Origin: Desulfosporosinus orientis DSM 765
Lineage (GTDB): Bacteria; Bacillota; Desulfitobacteriia; Desulfitobacteriales; Desulfitobacteriaceae
Assembly: GCF_000235605.1 (NCBI RefSeq)
Contig: NC_016584.1
Location: forward strand, 980,001 to 1,044,000
Direction of reading: 5' to 3'
DNA: 64,000 nucleotides
Under the pieces are notes generated by a model, which searched no databases, was not told the DNA's origin, and was given only the letters and a program-made list of their open reading frames with translations. Of the stretch, positions 34,888 to 43,947 are shown one piece after another. Within the stretch, counting starts at the first letter, position 1, and each line of letters begins with the position of its first letter. A program made the position numbers and the translations under genes.

Positions 34888-34925
34888 TGAGTTTGATGTA
34901 GTAAACAAAAAGGGGTAAGACATTA

Positions 34926-35324
34926 ATGCGCCGAAAAGAAAAAGGAATGACAGTATTAGAAGTCATTATAGCCATTACAATTTTATTAATCGGAACAAGT
35001 TTTGTAGTTCAAAGCAATTCCTTGTCCTATAACTATTTAAAAAAGCAGGAAATACACCAGCAAATGGTCTTTTTCGCTGCAGGGCGGATGGAAGCAGCTT
35101 TAGAAGGGAAAACATCCTTTGATAGTACAATAATGGCTTATCCATTTAATACTTTCACCACAACTTTTGTAGATCACACTATTGCTCCGGATGACAGGAA
35201 CCTTGACATACCTGTATTAGATGGGAAGACGATGGCTTTAATCCCATTTAAAGTGATTATATCGGCACCGGGCCAAGCTGATGTTGAAATGTATAACTAT
35301 CAGGTAAATTTACATGATGATTAA
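34926..35324 (+). CDS. minor prepilin, PilV/GspI-like
   Basis: A 132-residue prepilin with a short leader ending in EKG, then MTVLEVIIAITILLIG with Glu+5. The mature domain is small, as for PilV/GspI proteins. It lies between the GspH-like and PilW-like genes in the conserved minor-pilin order and overlaps the next gene by 11 bases. Confidence 0.82.
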   Translation: MRRKEKGMTVLEVIIAITILLIGTSFVVQSNSLSYNYLKKQEIHQQMVFFAAGRMEAALEGKTSFDSTIMAYPFNTFTTTFVDHTIAPDDRNLDIPVLDGKTMALIPFKVIISAPGQADVEMYNYQVNLHDD

Positions 35325-35922
35325 TTGGATTGCTAATAGCAATGATGATTACCCCAAAAATAATGGTTTCACTTTAGTAGAAGTAATGATTGCTGTTTCG
35401 ATTTTTGGCCTCCTTTTGCTATATGTTTTTCAAATAATGCATATGCAGTTTGGTTTTTTTCAGAGTGCCAGTAAGGAAAATGACCTTAATCACAATACTC
35501 GTGCAGCAATGATGCATATTTTAGACGAGATCAGGCTCAACCCTAATGCAGAAAAGGATAGGTTTTCAACCGGCAATGTTCCCCCGGTTAAAAAGTACTA
35601 TTATCCCGGTGATGCGGGTTTTGACGAAGGTGTTTATTACGTTTATCGGGACCCTGACGACATTAATACTGAGATTGAGTGCTGTTTAATAAATATTAAT
35701 CCTCAAAACACTGCAAGCTTGCCTGAAGGCCCATTTATTTATCTGGTAGGTTCGGAATTATGGTATCGTGATGTTAATAATAACAATAAACTAATTTCTG
35801 ATCAGATTAAATCCATAAAGCTATCAACTGAACCTGGGCTCGAGCATATAGATAGGCTTTTGAAAATAGAAATTACAGCCTTAGACAATAGCCAACTCAT
35901 TTCCTGGATACGTTTATATTAG
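35314..35922 (+). CDS. minor prepilin, PilW/GspJ-like
   Basis: A 202-residue prepilin. The leader ends NNG, followed by FTLVEVMIAVSIFGLLLLYV, and the pattern NHNTRAAMMHILDEIRLNPNA resembles the PilW/GspJ family. The ATG (35314 or 35317) lies inside the end of the previous gene, so the two are translationally coupled. Confidence 0.82.
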   Translation: MMINWIANSNDDYPKNNGFTLVEVMIAVSIFGLLLLYVFQIMHMQFGFFQSASKENDLNHNTRAAMMHILDEIRLNPNAEKDRFSTGNVPPVKKYYYPGDAGFDEGVYYVYRDPDDINTEIECCLININPQNTASLPEGPFIYLVGSELWYRDVNNNNKLISDQIKSIKLSTEPGLEHIDRLLKIEITALDNSQLISWIRLY

Positions 35923-35936
35923 AGGGAGAGAACAAC

Positions 35937-36416
35937 ATGCGAGAACGTGGTTCAGCCCTTTTGACAGCTGTCGTGGCTATAATGGTATTACTCCTTATAT
36001 CGGGTATTCTTTTTTCTTTTATCAAAAATCAGTTTAGCCTGCAATCAGGTGAAGAAAAAGCTTTAAAAGCTTATTATTTGGCAGATGCAGGTGCGAGTTA
36101 TGGAGTTGCGTATTGTAACGATTACATATTAAATCATGATGAAGTTAATGAAAGGGACAGGATACCGGTGCCGCCACCAGAAAGCAACCCTTTTGGTTCG
36201 AAATATGGCGGATACTTTGAAGTGAAAGAGCTATTGGTTAGTGACAAATATCTCAATTCCGATGGTACAAAATATGTGTACATTATAACAGCAACTTGCG
36301 ACGGCTATTTTCCCAGTAAAACAGATTCTAATCATATTTTACGATCAATTAAAAAAGATTTTGCATTTACAATAGATGTTCCGCCCGAACCCCCTGAGCC
36401 TCCAGAAGGCCCATAG
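35937..36416 (+). CDS. PilX-like minor pilus protein
   Basis: A 159-residue protein with a PilX-type N-terminus (RERGSALLTAVVAIMVLLLI, helix, then AYYLADAGASYG). The processing site resembles RG|SALLTA, without an obvious Glu+5, as often in PilX. The C-terminus ends in a Pro-rich tail (DVPPEPPEPPEGP). The ribosome site AGAGGGAGAG precedes the ATG. Confidence 0.78.
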   Translation: MRERGSALLTAVVAIMVLLLISGILFSFIKNQFSLQSGEEKALKAYYLADAGASYGVAYCNDYILNHDEVNERDRIPVPPPESNPFGSKYGGYFEVKELLVSDKYLNSDGTKYVYIITATCDGYFPSKTDSNHILRSIKKDFAFTIDVPPEPPEPPEGP

Positions 36417-36520
36417 TTAATTGTTCCTGATTTCGTTGCCTTTAAGTTTAAAAAGCATCTATTGTTGATTAGGGCTTGTATTTAGTAAGATTTAGAGAGA
36501 TTTGTTTTGGAGGTGGAGAC

Positions 36521-39253
36521 ATGGATAAGGTTAAATACATTAGAATACTATGTAAATTTATAGTTGTATGGTTTATCCTTATTAGTTCATTACCTGTTGA
36601 AGCTACGTTTGCTGCCAGTCCTAATTCTTCTAAAACTTTTGCTATCTCGAGCAGTGGCGAGTTTACAAAAAAGGCAACTATCAGCAACCTAGTAGTTAAT
36701 GTGAATCAGTCTTTTTCTCTCTACTTTTATGCGACAAATGGGGGAAAGGCACAATGTCCAGAAGTCTTAGAAGACATGCCTTTGGCAGTTAATTTAATCA
36801 ATCCAAATGGTCAATCAACCAATTATAATCTCATAATACCCAAAGGCCCTGCTAATACGTACGGGATTTTGACAAATATCAGTTGTAATGTAAGCGGAAA
36901 ATGGATTGTTAAGGTATCAGGAGACCCAGGAAAAGGAACCGTTACTGTAACGGACACGTTTACTGTTGTAGGAGAGCAAACTTCACTGAATATTATTCCT
37001 CCTGCAGCGATAATTTCCATGGGTTCAACCCAACAGTTTGAAGCAGTCATTAATAATGATAATTCTAGCAATGGCATTACTGGAACCGCCTTAGACTATG
37101 CGCTGTTTTCAGGAAGTACTTCATCTACTTTAGCACTGAACGGTTCAGAGTTTAATATTAACGGAAGTACCCATACTAATAAAGATTTTGTAGCGTCGGT
37201 TTATAAGCTTAATATATCAGGGAAATGTGAGGCTGTTAAAAGCGTAACACTTAATGGCAACCAAAATGATATAAAAATAGGAGAGGTTGTGCAAAATGCC
37301 TCCTCTGTAACTATGCCGGATGTAAACGATGAAATCATAGCGTTAGCACAAGAAACAGGACAAATTTATAGTAGCAGTAAAATGTTTTCGGGCAACAACT
37401 TTACTTTTGATTCACCTGTTTATGTAAATGGTAATTTAGATATATATTGCAATCAGTTTAAAGGGACAGGTCCTATTGTAGCGACTGGTAACATTACGAT
37501 TTATTCAACATCATTATCGGTTACTAATAATGCTCCTGTCTGTCTATATTCAAAGAATGGAAATATTACTGTAGGTAATTCAAGTGTGGATTTAAACGGT
37601 TTGGTTTATGCACCCAATGGCACGATAACAATGAATGGATCGATACTTACAATCTTAGGAAGAGTGATAGGAAAAGAAGTAGTGATACATCCTTACAAAT
37701 TAACCATTGATAGTAGTAATAATGACTTATCAAGTCTGATAACTACGGGTGAAACACCTAATCCTCAGATAACTTGGTCTAGCAGCAACCCGAATGTGGC
37801 AACCATTAATGCTTCCGGTTTGGCTACTAGCGTTGGCCCAGGGACCTGTACAATTACAGCAAGCTGTACAGTGAATAACATTCTTTACACAGATACTGCC
37901 CAGCTCACTGTTGTGTTGCCTACACTGGAAATTACGCCTGCATATACAACGATTTCATCAGGGTCTACTCAGCAATATCATGTGTTACGTACTGATTATG
38001 ATGAAGATCCCATAGATATTACATCATCTGTTCTTTGGTCTACTTCTACCAGCGGCTATCCCTTTTTGGCATCAGTCACAATTAGTCAATCTGGTTTGGC
38101 TAGTGTGCAAGGGGATGGAACCTTTACGATAACAGCAACAGATTCCAGCAGTGGTGTCAGCTGCACTGCCACTCTTATAATCAGAATGCCAACCATAAAT
38201 ATCAATCCGGATGTTACAAACATTGTTTCGGGTGCAACTCAACAGTATTATGCCAGATTGACAGACTTCAGTGGAAATTCTACCATTATTACTGATTCAG
38301 CGCACTGGTCAAGTAATGATACTAATGTTGCCATAGTCAGTGATTCAGGTTTAGTTACGGGAAAGGTAGCCGGAAGCTGCCAGATCACCGTACTTGATAG
38401 TATCAGTGGGGCAAACAGTAACTTTACGTTAACTGTAATGGTTCCGACACAATTAAAGGTTATTTCCACTAATACTGAAGCGCTCAACATTAATGATACC
38501 CTTCAACTAAGTGCAATCTTAGTTTATCCTGACGGCTCCACTAAAGATGTTACGGATTCGGTAATATGGACATCGGAGAATGCAAATGTTGCAGCTTGTG
38601 ACGATGACGGTGAAGTTACAGGACAAGGCGGAGGTCAATGCGTAATTACGGCCATGGATACTGTTTCTGGATTAAGCGGAGAGATTACTGTATCAGTAAA
38701 ACCTGCATTAATTCTTAGTCCTTCCTCGAAAGTAATTCCCATTGGCTTTAATCAACAATATAATGCTCTGCTGGTTTATGCCGATGGAACTGAGCCCCAA
38801 GATGTTACAGGCAGGGTAACTTGGCTTAGCAGTGATACTGGTATAGCAGAGATAGATAGTTCGGGTTTGGCTACAGGAAAGTCTGAGGGCAGTTGTAAAA
38901 TTACTGCTAATGATAATACAACCGGTTCTCAAGGTTCGTCGGAATTAACCATAAAAAATGTTACAGATTTAAAAATAACCCCAGTATTAGATGTTCTTTT
39001 TGAAGGGAATACTCAACAATTCAAGCTGAAGTTTAGTGATGGAACAGTTTCGGATGTATTAACAGACATAGCTGAATGGACCAGCAGCAATTCTCATGTT
39101 GCATCGATAAAATCTGGTCTAGTCCAGGGAATAAAAGCAGGAACTTGTACAATCACAGCAACTGTCCAGATCAATGGACAAACTTTTAAAGGTTCATTTT
39201 TATTAACCGTTATCCCCAAAGAAGGCGGGATTATCAGAGCTTGGGAACAATAA
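36521..39253 (+). CDS. large secreted protein with bacterial Ig-like (Big_2) repeats, putative pilus-associated adhesin
   Basis: A 910-residue exported protein. A signal peptide (hydrophobic about 11-24, likely cut near A31/A32) is followed by a beta-rich region with a 'sugar-barrel' like stretch (VNGNLDIYCN, YAPNGTITMNG; about 200-390). At least six Big_2 Ig-like domains follow (about 395-900), each with a W(S/T)SSN..VA....GL.TG...G...ITA pattern. No LPXTG or C-terminal helix is seen, so how it stays on the cell is unknown. It lies between the minor pilins and pilM, suggesting a tip or surface adhesin (inference). ATG 36521 follows GGAGGTGGAG. Confidence 0.82.
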   Translation: MDKVKYIRILCKFIVVWFILISSLPVEATFAASPNSSKTFAISSSGEFTKKATISNLVVNVNQSFSLYFYATNGGKAQCPEVLEDMPLAVNLINPNGQSTNYNLIIPKGPANTYGILTNISCNVSGKWIVKVSGDPGKGTVTVTDTFTVVGEQTSLNIIPPAAIISMGSTQQFEAVINNDNSSNGITGTALDYALFSGSTSSTLALNGSEFNINGSTHTNKDFVASVYKLNISGKCEAVKSVTLNGNQNDIKIGEVVQNASSVTMPDVNDEIIALAQETGQIYSSSKMFSGNNFTFDSPVYVNGNLDIYCNQFKGTGPIVATGNITIYSTSLSVTNNAPVCLYSKNGNITVGNSSVDLNGLVYAPNGTITMNGSILTILGRVIGKEVVIHPYKLTIDSSNNDLSSLITTGETPNPQITWSSSNPNVATINASGLATSVGPGTCTITASCTVNNILYTDTAQLTVVLPTLEITPAYTTISSGSTQQYHVLRTDYDEDPIDITSSVLWSTSTSGYPFLASVTISQSGLASVQGDGTFTITATDSSSGVSCTATLIIRMPTININPDVTNIVSGATQQYYARLTDFSGNSTIITDSAHWSSNDTNVAIVSDSGLVTGKVAGSCQITVLDSISGANSNFTLTVMVPTQLKVISTNTEALNINDTLQLSAILVYPDGSTKDVTDSVIWTSENANVAACDDDGEVTGQGGGQCVITAMDTVSGLSGEITVSVKPALILSPSSKVIPIGFNQQYNALLVYADGTEPQDVTGRVTWLSSDTGIAEIDSSGLATGKSEGSCKITANDNTTGSQGSSELTIKNVTDLKITPVLDVLFEGNTQQFKLKFSDGTVSDVLTDIAEWTSSNSHVASIKSGLVQGIKAGTCTITATVQINGQTFKGSFLLTVIPKEGGIIRAWEQ

Positions 39254-39273
39254 GGAAGTTCAAGGAGAAGAAA

Positions 39274-40347
39274 ATGTTTAGCAAGAAGCTTTCTTTAGCA
39301 GTCATTCAGGGACAAAGTTGGACGTTTGCTCAAGTTAAAAAGAATAAATTTAAATTAAAAGTTACAAAGCTTTCTCAGTATTCTGCAGAGGGGGATTATA
39401 CAGATATAATTGAGTCTAAGGTTATAGAGAATAATTCATATGAGGATTCAGAGTTAACCATGGTTTCAGAACCCAGTGAACTTGAGTCAATTACTCAACT
39501 TAAAGCTTGGCTTAAAGAAAATAAAGTGCCGACAAAAAAATTAAAACTTGCATTTTCTTGTCCAGGGACGATTACGAGAATGATTACTTTACCCAAAATG
39601 CCAGCTAAAGATCTAGATAAGCTGCTAACTGAACAGGTTTCCCAATACTTTACTTTTAATGTTGCTGATTACCTAGTTGACTATAGAATTGTCGATGTTT
39701 TTGAAGAAGAAGGACAAAAGAGGCAGAGAATACTTTTAGCGGCTTTGCCAATACTTCAATGGAAAACGTTTTGTTCAAGCTTAGAAAAAATGGGTTTGAA
39801 GCCGGCTGTGATTGATCTCACCGCTGATAGTCTTGCTCGACTTTATGGAAAACTTCTTGATCAGGAAAAACCGATCAAGAAGAGGGACGATCCCAGTGAT
39901 AAAATTTCAGATATTGCAATTGTAGATTTAGGGACAAAGCGTGTCGAATTTATTCTTTTAGAGAAAGGCCTATTCTTCCTTTATTCGGATCAAGAAGCAG
40001 AATTAGTGGGTCTGAATCCTGCGCAAAATTCTGTTCAGAATGAGCATTCAAGCAATTCAAGTGGAAGTTTAGAAGATCTACTCAATCCTGTATTGCGAAC
40101 GCTGGGTGAGTTTTTAACATTCTTTGCTGCTAGGCATTTTGGGAAATCCATTGATTACATTTTTTTAACCGGAGAACTTGCTGACTTGCCGATGGTTAAA
40201 GAATTATTTGAAACTAGTTTAGGGGTTGAGACGCGACAGGGTTTTCCGGGAGAATGGAGACCGGAATTTGTTCGTCAAGCAAAAGAAAAACATATAAATT
40301 GGATGAAATATGGCAGTCTTTATGGTTTAGCTTTGCGGGAGGATTAG
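39274..40347 (+). CDS. pilM: type IV pilus assembly protein PilM, locus 1
   Basis: A 357-residue actin-like PilM. The PilM pattern is visible in LKAWLKENKVPTKKLKLAFSCPGTITRMITLPKMPAKDL (shown across residues 70-110) and in the nucleotide-pocket stretch IAIVDLGTKRVEFILL. It sits under the membrane and binds PilN. ATG 39274 follows AAGGAGAAG; the upstream frame start at 39241 overlaps the preceding gene. pilN begins directly at the stop. Confidence 0.84.
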   Translation: MFSKKLSLAVIQGQSWTFAQVKKNKFKLKVTKLSQYSAEGDYTDIIESKVIENNSYEDSELTMVSEPSELESITQLKAWLKENKVPTKKLKLAFSCPGTITRMITLPKMPAKDLDKLLTEQVSQYFTFNVADYLVDYRIVDVFEEEGQKRQRILLAALPILQWKTFCSSLEKMGLKPAVIDLTADSLARLYGKLLDQEKPIKKRDDPSDKISDIAIVDLGTKRVEFILLEKGLFFLYSDQEAELVGLNPAQNSVQNEHSSNSSGSLEDLLNPVLRTLGEFLTFFAARHFGKSIDYIFLTGELADLPMVKELFETSLGVETRQGFPGEWRPEFVRQAKEKHINWMKYGSLYGLALRED

Positions 40348-40896
40348 ATGCGGCGAAAACATAATTTTAATTTTGCACTTGCCTGGAAAGCTCAGCTTAG
40401 AAAAGAGTCTTCAAATGGCAGGTTTTACTTTCGGACAGAAGAAATAATTATATTTATTAGTGTTCTTCTTGGTCTAATAGTAATTGCTTCTTCACCTTGG
40501 ATATGGAATTACAAATTAAATTTGGATCTGACAAAAACAAATAATTTAATTCTAAGCTTTAAGAATATTGATGAAAAAGTCCAAAAACTGAATACATTAA
40601 CAAAACAGGTTCAAAATTTGAAATCAGTTAGTGAACTGTCCGAAAGAAGCACACATGATCCAGGTCCGGTATTAGAGAAGATTCGTTTATTATTGCCGAT
40701 AGGAACTAAAATTAAATCGTTTTCTCTGCAAGCCGATAATTCTCTTTTGCTTGTAGTAAGTATTCCAACACCAGTCGATGTGGCACGCCTTTGGACAAGT
40801 CTACAAAATTCCAATCTCTTTCAAAATGTTGACATCCAAACCATTTCGTTGCTTGATCAATCTCAGGACTTTAATCTATCTTTGAAAATAAAGTGA
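40348..40896 (+). CDS. pilN: PilN-like pilus alignment protein, locus 1
   Basis: A 182-residue bitopic protein with a cytoplasmic N-terminus of about 30 residues, one helix (about 31-50) and an extracytoplasmic coiled coil (about 60-95) with a small ferredoxin-like fold after it. The N-terminus of PilN binds PilM. It directly follows pilM without spacing. Assigned from topology and gene order more than from conserved residues. Confidence 0.75.
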   Translation: MRRKHNFNFALAWKAQLRKESSNGRFYFRTEEIIIFISVLLGLIVIASSPWIWNYKLNLDLTKTNNLILSFKNIDEKVQKLNTLTKQVQNLKSVSELSERSTHDPGPVLEKIRLLLPIGTKIKSFSLQADNSLLLVVSIPTPVDVARLWTSLQNSNLFQNVDIQTISLLDQSQDFNLSLKIK

Positions 40897-40925
40897 AAAA
40901 TTCTGAATTAGTAGGCGGAAAATAA

Positions 40926-41543
40926 ATGAAAAAAGAAGAAATTCAGAAATTAGTACTTATGCTTATTATTGGATTCGGCATTTGTTACTCATACTATACG
41001 TATCTCTTTATTCCTCAATGGGCTCTTATTAGAACAAATACTGTTAAACTAAATGAGCGCAGAGATTATTACCAACGTTTAATTGATTATTCGGCAAATG
41101 TTTCTGAGATTGAAAGGGAAATGAAACTTTTAACAACTCAAGAAAGTCAATTACTGAGTCAGACATCAACAAAGTTAGATAAGCCAGAGATATTGGTCTA
41201 TCTCTACAATACTGCTAAACAATATCATGTTATCCCTGATAAAGTGGTTTTTGGGCAACCATTAAAGAAAGGAACTTATCAAGAATTGCCCCTGACTTTC
41301 ACGTTCTCTGGTCAAGTTGATTTAGTGCTCAGTATAATTAAGCATTTACAGTACGCAGGTACTCCAAGATTTGCTATTCAGAATACTAAGCTAGTTAATC
41401 AACAAGGGGAATTACAAGTGGAGTTAAAAATGACCTTATACTGTCCTAACAAAGCGGTTAGTGGGATATCTAAGGATGCAAAACCACCCTATATGATTTA
41501 TCCTTTTGGTACAGCCACAAATGCACAGATTTTTCAGGAATAA
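40926..41543 (+). CDS. pilO: PilO-like pilus alignment protein, locus 1
   Basis: A 205-residue bitopic protein with one N-terminal helix (about 9-28), a coiled coil (35-85) and a PilO-type domain (about 95-185). It follows pilN in the pilM-N-O order, which is the main support. A terminator after it ends locus 1. Confidence 0.75.
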   Translation: MKKEEIQKLVLMLIIGFGICYSYYTYLFIPQWALIRTNTVKLNERRDYYQRLIDYSANVSEIEREMKLLTTQESQLLSQTSTKLDKPEILVYLYNTAKQYHVIPDKVVFGQPLKKGTYQELPLTFTFSGQVDLVLSIIKHLQYAGTPRFAIQNTKLVNQQGELQVELKMTLYCPNKAVSGISKDAKPPYMIYPFGTATNAQIFQE

Positions 41544-41564
41544 TTTATAAGGAATGTTTTGTAT

Positions 41565-41613
41565 AGTAGAACCAATCTGTTTCGTTTCCGGAAAAGAGGT
41601 TCTACTTTTTTTA
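41565..41613 (+). terminator. intrinsic terminator ending pilus locus 1
   Basis: AGTAGAACC and GGTTCTACT arms followed by seven Ts. Confidence 0.9.
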
Positions 41614-41638
41614 TCTTTAGGTGGATAAGCAAAAACTT

Positions 41639-41678
41639 ACCCCTTTACGCATAGTATTAAAATACGTGCGAAAGGGGT
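41639..41678 (+). promoter_or_regulatory. dyad/hairpin covering the sigK ribosome site
   Basis: ACCCCTTT, CGCA and GTATT (41639-41658) pair with AATAC, TGCG and AAAGGGGT (41661-41678), a 17-bp stem with small bulges and an AA loop. The 3' arm contains the sigK Shine-Dalgarno GGGG. It also overlaps CATAGTAT (41650-41657), which resembles a sigma-E -10, so it may act as DNA operator rather than RNA. Confidence 0.6.
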
Positions 41679-41684
41679 GAGATG

Positions 41685-42428
41685 ATGTTCGCGGAACTCT
41701 TTTTTGTCAGTATTGCACTCTCAGTGATTAAGGGAGTTACTTTATTAGTCTCATATATCAACAATAATGCCTTTCCCCAGCCTTTGAATGAGCAGGAGGA
41801 AGCGCGTTATTTGAAAATCTTGAGTGAGAGCAAAACTGAACCATTTACCCTCACCAGTGAGGTTGAGAACGCGCGTAACACATTGGTCGAGCATAATTTG
41901 CGGTTAGTGGCACACTTGGTTAAAAAATTTGACGGGACGGGGGAAGATGGGGATGATTTAATATCTATTGGAACAATCGGTTTAATTAAGGGAATTAACA
42001 CGTTTGATCCAAATAAAGGGACTAAGCTTGCGACCTATGCTGCTCGATGCATCGAAAATGAAATTTTAATGCACTTGCGGTCCCTGAAAAAATCCCGGGG
42101 TGAAGTCTCTATATACGATCCCATCGGCACAGATAAAGAGGGCAACGAAATCTCACTTATTGATGTTTTGGGCTCCAACGAGGAAGATATTTCTTTAAAA
42201 GTTGAAAATGAATCCGAACAAAAGGCTTTACTCGAACTAGTCAAAAAGTTGACTAAGAGAGAAAAATTAGTTTTGCAGCTGCGTTATGGTTTAATGAACA
42301 GTCCTAAACGAACTCAGCGAGAAATTGCCAAAGCTTTAGATATTTCTAGATCTTATGTATCCCGCATTGAGAAAAAAGCGATTCAGAAACTCATGGATGA
42401 GATGGCAAAGATTGATCCAAATAGGTAA
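41685..42428 (+). CDS. sigK: RNA polymerase sporulation sigma factor SigK
   Basis: A 247-residue late mother-cell sigma factor. The N-terminal hydrophobic pro-sequence (ALSVIKGVTLLVSYINNNAFPQPL) is typical of pro-SigK processed by SpoIVFB. Region 2 (NTLVEHNLRLVAHLVKKF, then GTIGLIKGINTFDPNKGTK) and region 4 (REIAKALDISRSYVSRIEKKA) are intact. The gene is not split by a skin element. Of two adjacent ATGs the second (41685) has better spacing from the GGGG ribosome site. Confidence 0.93.
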   Translation: MFAELFFVSIALSVIKGVTLLVSYINNNAFPQPLNEQEEARYLKILSESKTEPFTLTSEVENARNTLVEHNLRLVAHLVKKFDGTGEDGDDLISIGTIGLIKGINTFDPNKGTKLATYAARCIENEILMHLRSLKKSRGEVSIYDPIGTDKEGNEISLIDVLGSNEEDISLKVENESEQKALLELVKKLTKREKLVLQLRYGLMNSPKRTQREIAKALDISRSYVSRIEKKAIQKLMDEMAKIDPNR

Positions 42429-42497
42429 AACCATTACTTGCTCTTGCGGTATTCTCTAAGGTATAATGAGATAAACTTATGCACTTTGGAGGATTCT

Positions 42498-43028
42498 ATG
42501 TTAGAGTATTTTCGACCGACACGTCAAGCTAGTTCCCTCGATTCAATTTCTGTTCAACAACTGGTTCGGGATGGGATTCGCGGGCTCATTATTGACTTAG
42601 ATAATACAATGACACCTTGGAATGATATGGAGGTCGGCCCTAAAGTTGAGGTTTGGTTTAAGAAAGTAAAATCAGCAGGAATTCGCGCGTGTGTAGTATC
42701 TAATAACAGCAAGCGTCAGAGAGTAGCCGTTGTTGCCGACCGCTTAGGAATTCCCTTCGTTTTTGGGGCGACAAAACCAAGGCGAAGAGCATTTCAGGCT
42801 GGTATGAGGATACTGGAAACAGGACAGCAAGATACAGCGGTTATCGGGGATCAGTTATTTACGGATATATTAGGTGGAAATCGTCTTGGTTTATATACAA
42901 TTTTGGTCACACCCATTAATGACCATGAGTTTATCGGAACACGGATTATGCGTCGGATTGAAAAGGTGCTTGTTTGGCTGATGAAGCATTTTGCTTCGGC
43001 GAAACCCTATAGCCCGAAAATTCATTAA
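42498..43028 (+). CDS. YqeG family HAD-IIIA phosphatase
   Basis: A 176-residue HAD phosphatase: motif I IIDLDNTMTPW near residues 33-43, the Thr/Ser region VVSNNSK, and motif III/IV GDQLFTDILGGN near 118-129. YqeG-type proteins commonly sit directly ahead of aroE in Firmicutes, as here; the physiological substrate is unclear. ATG 42498 follows TTTGGAGGATTC; the longer frame from 42438 lacks a ribosome site. Confidence 0.9.
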   Translation: MLEYFRPTRQASSLDSISVQQLVRDGIRGLIIDLDNTMTPWNDMEVGPKVEVWFKKVKSAGIRACVVSNNSKRQRVAVVADRLGIPFVFGATKPRRRAFQAGMRILETGQQDTAVIGDQLFTDILGGNRLGLYTILVTPINDHEFIGTRIMRRIEKVLVWLMKHFASAKPYSPKIH

Positions 43029-43032
43029 CATT

Positions 43033-43057
43033 AAGGAATGGCTAAGCCATTCCTTTT
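43033..43057 (+). terminator. hairpin terminator after the yqeG gene
   Basis: AAGGAATGGC and GCCATTCCTT arms with a three-base loop and a short T-run. Confidence 0.7.
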
Positions 43058-43092
43058 CGCTATTTAAATAAATAAGTAAAGGGATGTTTTAA

Positions 43093-43935
43093 GTGGAAAA
43101 GCACTTTGCAGTTATTGGTGATCCAATTGAACATTCTCTCTCTCCTTGGATGCATAATGCGGGGTATAAGACCCTCGAGATTGATGCTGAGTATCAACGT
43201 TTCCGGGTTGAAACCAACCATTTGGCAGAGAGTATAAAGGGGCTTTGTGCTCTGGGGTTTTCAGGGTGGAATGTTACGATTCCTCATAAGGAGTCGATTA
43301 TTCCTTACCTTGACCATCTTACACCCCAGGCGAAACGCGCACAGGCAGTTAATACGGTGAAATATCATCAGGGGCAATTAATTGGCCATAATACAGATGG
43401 GGATGGATTTATTCGTTCCGTAGAAGTTGACCTTAGGGAATTTGAAGGGAAGAAAGCAGTTCTCTTAGGAGCCGGCGGAGCCTGTAAAGGGATTGCTCTG
43501 GCTTTAGCCGAGCAGGGGATGGAATTAACGATTCTTAATCGAACGCCGGAAAAGGCGGAAAAATTAGTTGAACTTATTCTTAAAGAAGGAGGCAAAGCTT
43601 CTTCTGGGAGGTTTGCTCCGGGAGGATGGCTTGAGACCGTCGACCTCTTAGTTCAGACAACATCTGTGGGCCTGCATCGAGAACCTTTTCCCTTTTCTTT
43701 AGAAGGAATTTCTAAGCAGGCGCTGGTTGTAGATATTATCTTTAACCCTATGGAGACTCTTTTTTTGAAAGAAGCCAAGAAACTAGGATGCCGAACCCAA
43801 AATGGTTTAGGCATGCTTTTATATCAAGGGGCTCTGGCTTGGGAGTTTTGGCTTGGAAGGCAGGCGCCTGTGGAAGAAATGGGAAAGGCATTAAAGAATC
43901 GACTCTTAGAGCGGATGTTTTATAAAGAAAAATAA
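43093..43935 (+). CDS. aroE: shikimate dehydrogenase
   Basis: A 280-residue NADP-dependent enzyme reducing 3-dehydroshikimate. The substrate motif GDPIEHSLSPWMHN is at residues 9-22, the catalytic Lys-Asp pair is in NVTIPHKE and NTDGDGF, and the Rossmann loop is LLGAGGACKGIAL. GTG 43093 follows AAAGGGATG. It is the first of four shikimate genes interleaved with pilin genes. Confidence 0.95.
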   Translation: MEKHFAVIGDPIEHSLSPWMHNAGYKTLEIDAEYQRFRVETNHLAESIKGLCALGFSGWNVTIPHKESIIPYLDHLTPQAKRAQAVNTVKYHQGQLIGHNTDGDGFIRSVEVDLREFEGKKAVLLGAGGACKGIALALAEQGMELTILNRTPEKAEKLVELILKEGGKASSGRFAPGGWLETVDLLVQTTSVGLHREPFPFSLEGISKQALVVDIIFNPMETLFLKEAKKLGCRTQNGLGMLLYQGALAWEFWLGRQAPVEEMGKALKNRLLERMFYKEK

Positions 43936-43947
43936 AGGAAGAGTGGA

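Noticed and set aside
41685-42428. skin-like element interrupting sigK
   Set aside because: The sigK frame is continuous from pro-sequence to region 4; no recombinase is nearby.
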